From Pseudomonadales bacterium (lineage in GTDB: Bacteria; Pseudomonadota; Gammaproteobacteria; Pseudomonadales; Azotimanducaceae): DNA of 64,000 bases. Positions 1 through 9,710 of this stretch are shown here, piece by piece. The notes under the pieces were generated by a model, which saw only the letters and a list, made by a program, of their open reading frames with translations, ran no database searches and was not told where the DNA came from. Numbering within the stretch: position 1 is the stretch's first letter; each line of letters begins with the position of its first letter. The DNA lies in contig JAJEIQ010000055.1 of assembly GCA_022827905.1 (NCBI GenBank), forward strand, positions 1 to 64,000. The letters run 5' to 3'. Both the position numbers and the translations under genes were made by a program.

Positions 1-89
1 GTCCTCGAACACCGCCATCCTCCTGTCCTGGTTGACTTGAACAATGCCCATGACCATCCCCAAACCGATGAAGTTCGGGACAGTCTGAA

Positions 90-132
90 ACCGGACAGTT
101 CATGTGTTACAGGACCGGACAATTTATTTGTT
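90..132. repeat. Paired 19-bp direct repeats resembling a transposon end
   Basis: Two copies of a 19-bp unit beginning ACCGGACA lie at 90-108 and 114-132, with three mismatches between them. A related TTCGGGACAGT lies just upstream at 74-84. Closely spaced CCGGACA units of this kind are seen at the ends of some DDE insertion sequences, where transposase binds. No transposase gene is inside the window, so this could be a cut-off or relict IS end. The rest of 1-277 holds no convincing gene. Confidence 0.35.
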
Positions 133-277
133 CTCAACAGATCGCTGGCCTGCATAGGATAGCTGCGAGCTCGTCGATGCGGCATGGATCCCGGGAATCC
201 GGGCGGTGCTGCGAAAACGAGCGATCAAGTAAACTAGCGTCTCAACAGCGATAGCGATAGGCGTGGCGAGGCTTGGG

Positions 278-1642
278 GTGGCGAGGAAGTACGACTACGA
301 TCTTTACGTGATTGGCGCCGGCTCCGGCGGCGTTCGGGCCAGCCGCGTCGCCGCGCAGCTCGGCGCTCGGGTGGCGGTGGCTGAGTCCACCCATCTCGGC
401 GGCACCTGCGTCAATGTCGGCTGTGTGCCGAAGAAGCTCTTCGTTTACGGTTCGCACTTCGCCGAGGATTTTGGCGACGCTCGGGCCTATGGCTGGAGCG
501 CCGCCCCGCCAAGTTTTGACTGGCCCACCTTGCGCGACAACAAGACCACTGAAGTCAAGCGCCTCAATGGCGTCTATCGCAACCTGCTGACCAACGCCGG
601 GGTTGATATCCACGAGGGCCGGGCGCGGTTGGGCGACCCGCACCGCGTTGAGATCAACGGTCGTTCATACACCGCTGAACGGGTCTTGGTGGCCACCGGC
701 AGCCGTCCTTGGATGCCGGAGTTTCCCGGCGCCGAGCACGTCATCTGTTCCGATGACGCCTTCTACCTGCCGCGCTTCCCGCGCCGGGTCCTCGTGGTCG
801 GCGGCGGCTACATCGCCGTGGAGTTCGCCGGCATCTTCGCTGGCCTCGGCGCTGAGGCCCGACTGGCCTATCGCGGCCCGCTGTTCCTGCGCGGGTTTGA
901 TGATGGGGTGCGGGAATTCGTCGCTGAGCAGTTGGTTGAGAAGGGCGTTGTCCTGCAGTTCAACACCGAGGTGGTGAACATCGAACTCGATGGCGAGGAG
1001 CGGCTCGTGACGCTTTCCGATGGCAGTACGCTGCGCACGGACCTAGTGATGTTCGCCACTGGACGCCACCCAAACGTTGAAGGCTTGGGATTGGCGGAAT
1101 GCGGGGTTGACTTGGGCGGCAACGGCGCGGTGCTGGTGGACGAGGCCTACCGCAGCTCGGTACCACACATTCTGGCCATCGGTGATGTCATTGATCGGCT
1201 GCAACTGACGCCAGTGGCCATCGCCGAAGCGATGTGCGTGGCGCACAACTTGTTTGGCGAAGGCGCATCGCGTCGCTTGAACTATGAGAACATCGCCACG
1301 GCGGTGTTTTGCCAGCCCAACATCGGCACGGTCGGCGTGACCGAGGCTGAAGCCCGGCAGCGCTTGGAGCGCGTCGAGGTGTACGAATCCGCTTTCCGGC
1401 CCATGAAGCACACGCTGACCGGACGTTCGGAGCGCACCTTCATGAAGTTGATCGTGGACGCCGGGAACGACCGGGTGGTTGGCATTCACATGGTCGGTCC
1501 GGAGGCCGGCGAGATCATTCAAGGAATGGCCGTGGCGGTGACCGCCGGGGCCACCAAGCGGCAGTTCGATGCCACGGTCGGCATTCACCCCACCGCCGCT
1601 GAGGAGTTTGTCACCATGCGGGAGGCTCGAACATGCGCTTGA
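278..1642 (+). CDS. gor: Glutathione-disulfide reductase
   Basis: FAD- and NADPH-dependent cytosolic enzyme that regenerates glutathione from GSSG. The N-terminus has the FAD-binding GAGSGG motif. The redox pair C44/C49 lies in [13 protein letters not shown], a second nucleotide-binding motif ([13 protein letters not shown]) sits mid-protein, and the C-terminus carries the catalytic-His segment [11 protein letters not shown]. The length of 454 residues is normal for the family. The GGTC...GCVPKK signature and the RGF motif after the second Rossmann fold favour glutathione reductase over lipoamide dehydrogenase or mercuric reductase. An in-frame GTG at 263 is possible, but GTG 278 has GCGAGG six bases upstream and gives the usual short N-terminus. 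The 3' end overlaps the next gene by 10 bp, which suggests translational coupling. Confidence 0.93.
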   Translation: MARKYDYDLYVIGAGSGGVRASRVAAQLGARVAVAESTHLGGTCVNVGCVPKKLFVYGSHFAEDFGDARAYGWSAAPPSFDWPTLRDNKTTEVKRLNGVYRNLLTNAGVDIHEGRARLGDPHRVEINGRSYTAERVLVATGSRPWMPEFPGAEHVICSDDAFYLPRFPRRVLVVGGGYIAVEFAGIFAGLGAEARLAYRGPLFLRGFDDGVREFVAEQLVEKGVVLQFNTEVVNIELDGEERLVTLSDGSTLRTDLVMFATGRHPNVEGLGLAECGVDLGGNGAVLVDEAYRSSVPHILAIGDVIDRLQLTPVAIAEAMCVAHNLFGEGASRRLNYENIATAVFCQPNIGTVGVTEAEARQRLERVEVYESAFRPMKHTLTGRSERTFMKLIVDAGNDRVVGIHMVGPEAGEIIQGMAVAVTAGATKRQFDATVGIHPTAAEEFVTMREARTCA

Positions 1643-3075
1643 CTGGAAGGGTTTTCATTTCGCTGGCGCTCGTCGTCGGCGTCTTGGCAGGCTGCGGGGA
1701 GCCCCGAGCTACCGCAGAACGGGCTGAGCCCTCCGCGCCAAGGGGTGTCATCCTCTTCATGGGTGATGGCATGGGCGTCTCGACCGTGACCGCGGCACGC
1801 ATCTTTGCCGGACAGCTTGCCGGGGGACCCGGGGAGGACCACAACCTCTCCTTCGAGGGCTTTCCCCATGTGGCGCTCGTCAAGACCTACAACGTGGACC
1901 TTCAAGTGCCGGACAGTGCCGGCACCATGACCGCCATTGTCACTGGCGAGAAGACCCGCGCGGGGGTGTTGAGCGTCAGTGCCGAAGTTGAGCGGGGCGA
2001 CTGCGTGGCGGGTTTGGCTCAACCGCTCACCACTCTGCTCGAGCAAGCTGAGGCAGCGGGCTTCGCCACCGGCATCGTTTCCACGGCGACCATCACTCAC
2101 GCCACCCCAGGGGCCACTTACGCCCATGCAGCGGACCGGAACTGGGAGGACGACTCGGAGCTGCCCGACGAGGCCGCCGCGGCGGGTTGCCGGGACATTG
2201 CTCGCCAACTGGTCGAGTTCGAAGTGGGCGACGGCATCGAAGTGGCGTTGGGCGGCGGGCGAGGGCACTTTCTGCCGACCGGTGAACCGGATCCGGAGTA
2301 CCCGGATCAGGCGGGCTTTCGCACCGATGGGCGAAACTTGGTCGCGCAATGGCTGGCCGGTGACGGGCGTGCCTACGCTTGGAATCTGGAACAACTGATG
2401 GCTGCCGATACAACGTCCGCAGGGCAGGTTCTCGGCCTGTTCGAACCCTCGCACATGCAATTCGAAGTGGATCGGGCCGAGGACGCCGAGCCGTCCTTGG
2501 CCGACATGACCGAATTTGCGCTCAAGCGGCTCATGGGCCAGGGTCCGGGCTACTTCCTCATGGTCGAGGGCGGGCGCATCGACCATGCGCACCACTTCGG
2601 CAACGCTTACCGTGCGCTGCACGACACGCTGGCTCTGGATGCGGCCGTGGCCCGGGCACAAGCGATGACCGACAGCGCCAACACCTTGACGTTGGTGACC
2701 GCCGACCACAGCCACACCTTGACGATCAGCGGCTACCCAAGGCGCGGCAACCCCATTTTGGGTAAGGTCGAAGTTGCACCGGGGGAGTTCATGACGGACG
2801 AGTTGGGCCATCCCTACACCACGCTGGGCTACGCCAACGGCCCAGGTTGGCTGGCGGAACCCGTCGATTTGACGGACATGGACACCGAGGCGGCGGACTA
2901 CCAGCAGGTCGCTGCCGTTCCCACCGGAATCGAAACCCATGCCGGTGAGGACGTGGCCGCCTACGCCAAGGGTCCGGGCGCTGCTGGCGTGGCGGGGGTC
3001 ATGGAGCAGAATCGGCTTTACGACGTGCTGTTCGAGGGCCTGTTCGGGCACCCGCCACCCATGCGAAAAGACTGA
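1633..3075 (+). CDS. Alkaline phosphatase, lipoprotein, PhoA superfamily
   Basis: Predicted periplasmic phosphomonoesterase of 480 residues. A signal peptide ends in a lipobox (VLAGC, Cys21), so the protein is probably an outer-membrane or periplasm-facing lipoprotein. Family hallmarks are the metal ligand Asp45 in MGDGMG, nucleophile Ser95 in PDSAGT, then [16 protein letters not shown] and ETHAGEDV, which supply the remaining Zn/Mg ligands. The ATG lies inside the last codons of the glutathione reductase gene, and the next gene starts 4 bp after this stop, so all three may be co-transcribed. No Pho box was identified. The natural substrate cannot be told from sequence. Confidence 0.9.
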   Translation: MRLTGRVFISLALVVGVLAGCGEPRATAERAEPSAPRGVILFMGDGMGVSTVTAARIFAGQLAGGPGEDHNLSFEGFPHVALVKTYNVDLQVPDSAGTMTAIVTGEKTRAGVLSVSAEVERGDCVAGLAQPLTTLLEQAEAAGFATGIVSTATITHATPGATYAHAADRNWEDDSELPDEAAAAGCRDIARQLVEFEVGDGIEVALGGGRGHFLPTGEPDPEYPDQAGFRTDGRNLVAQWLAGDGRAYAWNLEQLMAADTTSAGQVLGLFEPSHMQFEVDRAEDAEPSLADMTEFALKRLMGQGPGYFLMVEGGRIDHAHHFGNAYRALHDTLALDAAVARAQAMTDSANTLTLVTADHSHTLTISGYPRRGNPILGKVEVAPGEFMTDELGHPYTTLGYANGPGWLAEPVDLTDMDTEAADYQQVAAVPTGIETHAGEDVAAYAKGPGAAGVAGVMEQNRLYDVLFEGLFGHPPPMRKD

Positions 3076-3079
3076 CTTC

Positions 3080-4732
3080 GTGCTTGAAGCGGCGATCCAC
3101 TTTCTCGATGGCCTGCTTGGCGGGGCCTTCTACTTCCCGTTCCTGCTGCTGGGCGTTGGCCTGTTCTTCACGCTCTATCTGGGGTTTCCGCAGATCCGCT
3201 ACTTCCGCCATGCTTGGAGCGTGCTGTTGGGGAGGCATTCCAAGGCAGGCGCGCCGGGGGACACCAGCCACTTTCAAGCACTCTCCACCGCCCTGTCCGG
3301 CACCGTGGGCACCGGCAACATCGGTGGCGTCGCCTTCGCCATCTTTCTCGGCGGCCCGGCAGCTCTGTTCTGGATGTGGATGACGGCGTTTCTGGGCATG
3401 ACCACCAAATGCGTGGAAGTGACCATCAGCCACCGCTACCGGGTCACCGATGAGCAGGGAAAAATTGCCGGCGGGCCCATGTACTTCATGGAGCGGGGCC
3501 TGAACCTGAAGTGGCTGGCCGTGTTCTTCGCGGTGGCCACGGTGTTCAGCGCCTTCGGCACCGGCAACCTGCCGCAGAGCAACAACATGGCGACCGGTCT
3601 TGAGGCCTCATTCGGCGTGCCCACCTGGCTATCGGGCTTGGCGCTCGCGACTCTGCTGGGCTTGGTCATCGTCGGCGGCATCCGCCGCATCGCCTTGGTC
3701 GCTGCCGCCATCGTACCGCTCATGGGATTGCTTTACGCGGTGGGCGCATTGGCGGTGGCCGCTACCAACTTTGAGAACATTGGCCCATCGTTGGCGGCGG
3801 TGTTCGAGGGCGCGTTCAACGGGTCGGCGGCGACCGGCGGCTTCCTTGGCGCGACCTTCGCCTACGCCTTCAACCGGGGCGTCAATCGGGGCCTGTTCTC
3901 CAATGAGGCCGGCCAGGGATCGGCGCCCATCGCCCACGCCTCGGCGCGCACCGAGGATCCGGCCGCCGAGGGCATGGTGTCCCTGCTCGAGCCGTTCATC
4001 GACACCTTGGTCATCTGTACCTTGACGGGTTTGGTGATCCTCTCGTCGGGCGTATGGACGGAGAAGTTTGAAACCGACTTCGCGGCCTTCGATACGGAGT
4101 TCCTGGCTGGAACGTACAGCGAGGCGGATGCGGATGACGTGCAATCCCTGTTCACCCATCTCAGTGGCGGCGAATCGGCGCCACGCTACGCCGGTCGGAT
4201 CGACGTGGTGGATGGCGTTGGGGCCTTGGCGGGCATCACCGTGCTGCACAATCGCTCCATTGCCGAGGATGTCCGGTTTCTGTTGGACGGCGAGCCGTTC
4301 ACGGGGGTAGCGGAAGTCGAGTCCGGCCAGCTAGCCACCGCGGGCATCGACCTCAGGGGCCGGTCCCTGTTGCACTCCGTGCCGCTGACCGCTGAAGCCT
4401 TCAAGCGCAGCTTCTTCGGCCACTATGGCCAATATGCGGTTACCTTGGGGTTGGTGCTGTTCGCGTTTTCCACTGCCATCGCGTGGTCGTACTACGGCGA
4501 CCGGGCCATGACCTACCTGCTTGGCGTACGTTGGGTCACGCCGTACCGGGTCTTGTACGTCGCCGGGTTTTTCCTGGCGACCATTGTCGACACGTCGCTG
4601 GTCTGGCTCATTTCCGCCGTGACCCTGGCCTTGATGACCATTCCCAATCTAGTGGCGCTGCTGCTCGGCGCCAAGGAAATCAAGGCGTTGATCAACGGCT
4701 ATTGGCGCAAGTCCAAAGGCGGCGGTTTGTAG
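3080..4732 (+). CDS. Alanine/glycine:cation symporter (AGCS family) with loop insertion
   Basis: Inner-membrane sodium:amino-acid symporter of about 550 residues. AGCS signatures include the [13 protein letters not shown] region, [10 protein letters not shown] and [13 protein letters not shown], all among strongly hydrophobic helices. Between [16 protein letters not shown] and the last membrane segments there is an extra hydrophilic stretch of roughly 120 residues (about residues 335-450) that ordinary AGCS proteins of about 450 residues lack. An upstream extension to 2939 is open but runs inside the phosphatase gene. GTG 3080 starts just before the first membrane helix and was preferred. The Shine-Dalgarno is weak, which fits coupling to the phosphatase. 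Substrate specificity is unknown. Confidence 0.87.
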   Translation: MLEAAIHFLDGLLGGAFYFPFLLLGVGLFFTLYLGFPQIRYFRHAWSVLLGRHSKAGAPGDTSHFQALSTALSGTVGTGNIGGVAFAIFLGGPAALFWMWMTAFLGMTTKCVEVTISHRYRVTDEQGKIAGGPMYFMERGLNLKWLAVFFAVATVFSAFGTGNLPQSNNMATGLEASFGVPTWLSGLALATLLGLVIVGGIRRIALVAAAIVPLMGLLYAVGALAVAATNFENIGPSLAAVFEGAFNGSAATGGFLGATFAYAFNRGVNRGLFSNEAGQGSAPIAHASARTEDPAAEGMVSLLEPFIDTLVICTLTGLVILSSGVWTEKFETDFAAFDTEFLAGTYSEADADDVQSLFTHLSGGESAPRYAGRIDVVDGVGALAGITVLHNRSIAEDVRFLLDGEPFTGVAEVESGQLATAGIDLRGRSLLHSVPLTAEAFKRSFFGHYGQYAVTLGLVLFAFSTAIAWSYYGDRAMTYLLGVRWVTPYRVLYVAGFFLATIVDTSLVWLISAVTLALMTIPNLVALLLGAKEIKALINGYWRKSKGGGL

Positions 4733-4816
4733 TATGGTATGGCGCTGTCGAGTGAAGCCGGGCGGGAGCAGCCGATTGGGCAGCTTGACGCAAATCCGAG
4801 TTAGGAAGGGAACATC

Positions 4817-5380
4817 ATGCCATTGAGAGTCGTTTTTGACCTTGAAGACAAGGATCTGGAGTATTTCAAGGCGAGCATGCAGCGGGCGCGAAAATCCGCT
4901 GAGAGCGCCAGCGAGGACGAGATCATAGGCAGTGCGCTAGCCATGATCGAGCAGGTCAGCACACCGGCGACGCCGGCCTTCGTGCAGCAGCGCCTCGAAA
5001 GGCTATCGCGCCTGATCGATATGCTGCGCGATGAGGAATGGCCGCTGGCCCAGGAGGAGCGTGGCGACATCCTCACCGCGCTCTCCTATTTCGCCGACCC
5101 GGAGGACATCATTCCGGACAACGTGCCGGTGCTCGGCTACATCGACGACGCCATCATGATCGAGCTGGTGGTCAAGGAACTTCGGCACGAAATTGACGCC
5201 TTCGAGGACTTTTCCCGGTTCCGGGCTGGCGAGTTGGCCCGCAAGCGCGATGACAAGGTGTCCCGCGAGGACTACCTCGACCACAAGCGCCGCGATTTGC
5301 AGCAGCGCATGCGGCGGCGTCGGACCACCATGCGCCGGGCCTCCAAGGGCACCACCCGGCCGCGTTTCCGATTGTTCTAG
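4817..5380 (+). CDS. DUF1232 (YkvA-like) protein
   Basis: A 187-residue protein whose middle (about residues 75-115) carries the DUF1232/YkvA signature, with the pattern SYFADPEDIIPD followed by a glycine-rich turn and IDDAIMIE. DUF1232 function is not established. Many members are short membrane-associated proteins, whereas this one has no clear membrane helix and is flanked by charged, probably helical segments. The C-terminus is very Arg/Lys-rich (RRRRTT...), suggesting nucleic-acid or acidic-surface binding. A good ribosome site (GGAAGGGA) precedes the ATG. The stop lies 4 bp from the convergent sppA stop. Confidence 0.7.
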   Translation: MPLRVVFDLEDKDLEYFKASMQRARKSAESASEDEIIGSALAMIEQVSTPATPAFVQQRLERLSRLIDMLRDEEWPLAQEERGDILTALSYFADPEDIIPDNVPVLGYIDDAIMIELVVKELRHEIDAFEDFSRFRAGELARKRDDKVSREDYLDHKRRDLQQRMRRRRTTMRRASKGTTRPRFRLF

Positions 5381-5384
5381 CGAA

Positions 5385-7187
5385 TCAATCCAGCGCCAGG
5401 CAGAATTCGCAGATCGCGTAGAGGCTGCCCGGATCGTTCAGCCGGCCAGCCAGCGCCCAAGCGCTGCTCAGTTGGCGGCTCGCCGAGGATAGTGCGCCGG
5501 ATGGCGGACCCACGGCCTGGGATTCCATCAGCTCCCGCAGGAATTGCTCCCCGGGCGGCGTTGGCGGGGCGAAGCGCTTGACGCCGTAGTCCTCGAGACC
5601 AGCGAGTTCAGCGGCAGTCTCGACGGCATCGGCTAGGTCGCCGAGCCCGTCCACCAAGCCGAGGTCAAGGGCTTGGCTGCCCAACCACACCCGGCCTTGG
5701 CCGATCTCATCCACCGCCTCGGGCGTCATGTCGCGGCCTCTGGCGACCAAGTTGACGAAGCGGTCATAGACGCCGCCAACATTGGCTTGAATGACCCGTT
5801 TGCCGGATTCGCTTATTCCGAGAACCGGGTTGGCGTCCCCGGTCAGCGGCAGGCTGCCCACACCGTCGGACTGCACACCGATGTCGGCTAGCGTCCGCTC
5901 GAAGGTGAGGAACAGGCCAACCACCCCGATGGAGCCGGTAATGGTGGTGGGATGGGCGATGATGCGATTGGCGGTGGCTGCGATCCAGTAGCCGCCGGAG
6001 GCGGCCACCGGCCCCATCGAAGCGACCACCGGCTTGTCGTGCTGCTGCGCGACTTCAAGCTCCTCGCGAATCAACTCGGAAGCCAAGGCACTGCCGCCAG
6101 GGGAGTCGATGCGCAGCACCAAGGCCGCCACCGAGGAGTCTTCACGCGCCTCGCGCACGAGTGCCACCAAGTCGTCCGCTGCCGCGGCGTTGCGGTCCTT
6201 GCCCATGATCAAGGGGCCTTGGGCGGTGATCAGCGCGATGTTCCGGGGGGAAGGGGGATCCGGGGGCAATGCTTGGAGATAGCGTTGAAAGCCAATCCGG
6301 AATTCTTCGCTCTCTCCCGACTGGCCAACGCTCGCTGCAATGCGGTCACGCGCATGGTCGGGGGTCATCAGTTCATCGACCAGGCGGAACTCCAGGGCCG
6401 CCCGGGCGGTGTCGCCGCTGAACTCCTCAAGCACCTCCTCATAGGCGCGGGTGTAACGGTCGAATGCGTCCGCGTCCAGCGAACGGTTGGCCAGCACCAT
6501 GCGGCGATAGGCGTCCCAGACGTCGTTCACCATGGCCTGATTCACTTCCCGGGCTTCCGGCGACATGTCTTCCCGGGTGAAGGGCTCAGCGGCCTCCTTG
6601 TACTTGCCGACGCGGAACAGGTGCACGTTGATGCCGAACCCTTCCAGCAATCCCTTGAAGTAGGGGCTGTAGCGTCCGTAGCCGGGGAAGCTGACATGGC
6701 CGAACGGATGCATGTAGATCGCGTCGGCGAAGCTGGCGATGGCGTACTGGCCTTGGCCGTAGCCTTGGCCGAAGGCGATGACCTCCTTGCCGGCCGCCTT
6801 GAAGCGCTCCAAGGCCTTGCCGAGTTGCCGAGCGTGGGCGCTGTCGGCCGCGATCAAGTCATCGAGCCGGAGCACGATCGCCCGGATGCGGTCATCATCG
6901 GCGGCGTGGTCCACGGCCTTCAACAATTCGTTGATGCCGGTCTGACGCAGCGGCTCCGACTGGCTGACCAAGCCCAGCAGGTTGTATTCGGGACGCGCCT
7001 CCTCGACCAGCACGCCGGCCGGGTCGATCACGAGTACACCGTCATCCGGGACTTTGGACTCGGTCAGGCCTTGGACCAGCCCGACTACCACGGCGACGAC
7101 CAGCAGCAGGAAGATCGCGTTGATGACGAAATTGCGCGCGCGAGTGATCGCGAGCCCCATGCGGGAGAGAAGGTTGGGTTTTTTCAT
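5385..7187 (-). CDS. sppA: Signal peptide peptidase SppA, 67-kDa type
   Basis: Inner-membrane serine protease that degrades cleaved signal peptides. At 600 residues it matches the long, duplicated SppA form. A membrane helix occupies about residues 18-38. The Ser-Lys dyad is visible: Lys197 in VGKYKEAAEPF and Ser397 in GPVAASGGY, with the RIDSPGGS substrate-binding motif upstream of the serine. The start at 7187 (MKKPN) is the usual form; an in-frame ATG at 7199 would add four residues. Transcribed divergently from the Rieske oxygenase gene with a very short shared upstream region. Confidence 0.92.
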   Translation of the reverse strand: MKKPNLLSRMGLAITRARNFVINAIFLLLVVAVVVGLVQGLTESKVPDDGVLVIDPAGVLVEEARPEYNLLGLVSQSEPLRQTGINELLKAVDHAADDDRIRAIVLRLDDLIAADSAHARQLGKALERFKAAGKEVIAFGQGYGQGQYAIASFADAIYMHPFGHVSFPGYGRYSPYFKGLLEGFGINVHLFRVGKYKEAAEPFTREDMSPEAREVNQAMVNDVWDAYRRMVLANRSLDADAFDRYTRAYEEVLEEFSGDTARAALEFRLVDELMTPDHARDRIAASVGQSGESEEFRIGFQRYLQALPPDPPSPRNIALITAQGPLIMGKDRNAAAADDLVALVREAREDSSVAALVLRIDSPGGSALASELIREELEVAQQHDKPVVASMGPVAASGGYWIAATANRIIAHPTTITGSIGVVGLFLTFERTLADIGVQSDGVGSLPLTGDANPVLGISESGKRVIQANVGGVYDRFVNLVARGRDMTPEAVDEIGQGRVWLGSQALDLGLVDGLGDLADAVETAAELAGLEDYGVKRFAPPTPPGEQFLRELMESQAVGPPSGALSSASRQLSSAWALAGRLNDPGSLYAICEFCLALD

Positions 7188-7237
7188 GCCGCCAAGCATA
7201 CTATAGGCAAGCAGTGGTTCGAGATTGGAGGAACGTC

Positions 7238-8596
7238 ATGGCCGAGCCCCTACCGTCACGGGAAATTCTCAGTTGGCCCGAACAGAGGCTGCGCGGTCAC
7301 CGCATTCAGGGCTATCGCTACACCTCGCGGGAGTTCGCGGAGCAAGAATGGGAGGGCATGTGGACCAAGGTTTGGTTGCTGCTTGGCCGCGAGGAGGAGC
7401 TGCCCAACCCCGGCGACTGGCAATGCGAGCAGCTCGGCTCGGAGTCGATCCTCATGGTGCGGCAGAAGGACGGCGGCGTGAAGGCCTTCTACAACGTCTG
7501 CCAGCATCGCGGCAATCCGTTGGTGGACGGCGAGAAGGGCAGCGTTCGGCGGTTTGTCTGCAAGTACCACAGTTGGGCCTTCATGCCCGATGGGGAACTC
7601 AACTTCGTGCCGGATCGGGAGGACTTCCCCGAGGGCAACCCCTGCGGCAAGGTGCGGCTGGCGGAGCTGGCCTGCGAAACCTTTGCCGGCTTCGTCTGGG
7701 TGAACATGGACACCGAGTGCATGAGCCTGAAGTCCTTCCTCGGTCCCATCTGGGACGAGTGGAGCCGCTACGACTTGGAGTCCTGGCGGCGCTACCAAGC
7801 CCGCACCGTGCACCTGCCCTGTAACTGGAAGGTGGTGCTCGACAACTTCAACGAGTCCTATCACGTGCCCACCGTGCACATGGGCGCGACCACCAAGTTC
7901 GACCGCACCAAGATCCAAGGCCAGATCAACACCAACTACCGGGAGACCCGCTTCGACCTGTCCGATGAGGGCCACAACCGGATGGTCATGGAGGGCGGCT
8001 ACGGCGTCGGCTCCACCGACAAGGAGGGCAACATCCTGGAGCCGCTGGCGAGCAACCTGCGCCACTGGGAGCTTGACCCTGCGGATTTCAAGGGCCGGCC
8101 CGAGGCGACCCGGGCGGCCATCCAGCAAGCCAAGCGCCGGCTCGGCCCGGGACGCGGCTACACCCACTACGACAAGGTGCCGGACGAGCAGTTGACCGAC
8201 GCCTTCCACTACACCCTGTTTCCCAACTTCGCCGTCTCCATTTGGTCCGACGGCTTCCACTTCCTGCGCGCCCGGCCCCACGCCTCGGACCCGGAGCGGT
8301 GCGTGTTCGACAACTGGTGGTACGCGAGCTGTCCCGAGGGCGACCTGCACCCGGTGCCAACGGGCATTGGCTTGGTGGAGCGTGACGCCGAAGTCGAAAC
8401 CGAGGTCTTCGACTACGGCGAGAAGTGGGTCGGCGCCGCCATCGACGAAGACGTGGAGGTGTTCGTCCGCCAGCAGCGGGGGTTTCGCTCCAGGGGCTTC
8501 ACCGGCGTTTATCTTTCAAGACAGGAAAGCCGGGTGCGCCGCTACCACGAACTGATCGACGACTACATCGAAGGCCGCTTGCCCAAGCGGCCCTGA
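7238..8596 (+). CDS. Rieske non-haem iron oxygenase, alpha subunit
   Basis: Terminal oxygenase of a ring-hydroxylating or demethylating type, 452 residues. The Rieske [2Fe-2S] ligands are C88, H90, C108 and H111 (CQHRG...CKYHSW). The catalytic mononuclear iron site is in the segment LDNFNESYHVPTVH, with His209 and His214; the third ligand is a downstream Asp not pinned down here. The start at 7238 is set by GGAGGAA just upstream. No ferredoxin, reductase or beta subunit is nearby, so electron-transfer partners must be encoded elsewhere. The next gene, 13 bp downstream, is an APH-fold kinase, and a TonB receptor follows convergently. The substrate is unknown; aromatic acids and quaternary amines are both handled by relatives. 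Confidence 0.85.
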   Translation: MAEPLPSREILSWPEQRLRGHRIQGYRYTSREFAEQEWEGMWTKVWLLLGREEELPNPGDWQCEQLGSESILMVRQKDGGVKAFYNVCQHRGNPLVDGEKGSVRRFVCKYHSWAFMPDGELNFVPDREDFPEGNPCGKVRLAELACETFAGFVWVNMDTECMSLKSFLGPIWDEWSRYDLESWRRYQARTVHLPCNWKVVLDNFNESYHVPTVHMGATTKFDRTKIQGQINTNYRETRFDLSDEGHNRMVMEGGYGVGSTDKEGNILEPLASNLRHWELDPADFKGRPEATRAAIQQAKRRLGPGRGYTHYDKVPDEQLTDAFHYTLFPNFAVSIWSDGFHFLRARPHASDPERCVFDNWWYASCPEGDLHPVPTGIGLVERDAEVETEVFDYGEKWVGAAIDEDVEVFVRQQRGFRSRGFTGVYLSRQESRVRRYHELIDDYIEGRLPKRP

Positions 8597-8609
8597 GTCA
8601 CGTCCTGCG

Positions 8610-9710
8610 ATGACCGGCGCCCCCCTGCCGCCGATGCCCTCGGGCCTTTCCCCGGAATGGCTGACCGAGGCGCTGCGGGGAACTGGCTTGCTGGCGGAGG
8701 ACGTCGCCATCGAGGCGCTGGAAGTCCGCCAAGTTGGGGAGGGCGTGGGCATGATGAGCGAGCTCTCGCGCTTGGTGCCCGCCTACTCAGGCCCCTTCGC
8801 CGGCGCGCCGGCTTCCTTCATCGCCAAGTACCCGTCGCAAAACCCGACCAATCGGCAAATCGCCATGGACTTCAATCTCTACGAACGGGAGGTGCGCTAC
8901 TTCGCCGAACTGGACCCGCTGACCACGGCGGTTTGCCCGCAGACCTATCTCACGGAACTCGATGGCGACAACTTCATCATCCTGATGGAGGACTTGGCCG
9001 ACTACCGAGTGGGTGACCAGATTGTCGGCGCCACCCTTGAGGAGACCGAACTCGCCATCGACGAACTGGCCAAGCTGCACGCCGCCTTTTGGGAGCAGGT
9101 GGACGGCATTGCCTGGATTCCCCACGTCTGCGGCAGCCAGCACGCCAGCAACATGCAGATGGGCACGGTGTCCGGCTGGGAGCAGATGGTGTCGGTGTTC
9201 GGCGACTACCTAAGCGCGCCGGTGCTGGCGGCCCGGGCGGACATCCAACGCTCGGTGGCGCCGTTGCAGGCATTCCTTGACCGGCCGCCCATCACCTTGG
9301 CCCACGGCGATTTCCGCATGGAAAACCTGCTCTACGGCACCGCGCCCGAACACCACCCCATGGCGATCATCGATTGGCAGGGGCCGTTGCTCGGGCGCGG
9401 CATGCAGGATGTGACGCTGCTGCTCGGCCAGAGCACCCAAACCGACGTGCGCCGGCGCCATGAACGGGCGCTGCTCGAACGCTACGTCGATGGCTTGGCG
9501 CGGCTCGGCGTCGATGGCTACGGCCTCGATGAGGCATGGGAGGACTACCGCCACGGCCAGCTCTACAACTGGGCCTACACCACCGTCGTTGCCGGCACCT
9601 TGGATGCCGGCAACGAACGCGCCTTCGCCTGGATGTCGCAGATGATCGCCCGGCAGGTGGCGGTCACCGAGGACCTGGGCTTGCTGAAGCTGCTGCCGTT
9701 CGCAGGTTAG
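8610..9710 (+). CDS. APH-fold phosphotransferase / EcKinase-like protein
   Basis: A 366-residue small-molecule kinase-like protein of the aminoglycoside phosphotransferase fold. The catalytic loop is HGDFRMENLL (Asp as base, Asn as Mg ligand), followed by the metal-binding IIDWQ motif. The acidic EDL hinge region lies near residues 130-135. It is probably co-transcribed with the Rieske oxygenase 13 bp upstream. In catabolic clusters this subfamily is usually annotated as 'phosphotransferase family' or ecdysteroid-kinase-like. It more likely phosphorylates a hydroxylated substrate than an antibiotic (inference). The stop codon overlaps the convergent TonB receptor stop by four bases. Confidence 0.8.
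   Translation: MTGAPLPPMPSGLSPEWLTEALRGTGLLAEDVAIEALEVRQVGEGVGMMSELSRLVPAYSGPFAGAPASFIAKYPSQNPTNRQIAMDFNLYEREVRYFAELDPLTTAVCPQTYLTELDGDNFIILMEDLADYRVGDQIVGATLEETELAIDELAKLHAAFWEQVDGIAWIPHVCGSQHASNMQMGTVSGWEQMVSVFGDYLSAPVLAARADIQRSVAPLQAFLDRPPITLAHGDFRMENLLYGTAPEHHPMAIIDWQGPLLGRGMQDVTLLLGQSTQTDVRRRHERALLERYVDGLARLGVDGYGLDEAWEDYRHGQLYNWAYTTVVAGTLDAGNERAFAWMSQMIARQVAVTEDLGLLKLLPFAG

Noticed and set aside
1585-3051. Long antisense open frame over the alkaline phosphatase gene
   Set aside because: Lies opposite a well-supported gene and has no family match or ribosome site; typical of GC-rich third-position shadows.
5952-7481. Long plus-strand frame across sppA and the Rieske gene
   Set aside because: Overlaps two recognised genes and has composition typical of a shadow frame.
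7256-8350. Antisense frame inside the Rieske oxygenase
   Set aside because: The other strand has all four Rieske ligands and iron site; this one matches nothing.
8610-9710. Aminoglycoside resistance gene
   Set aside because: The APH fold is shared by many metabolic kinases and the context is catabolic.
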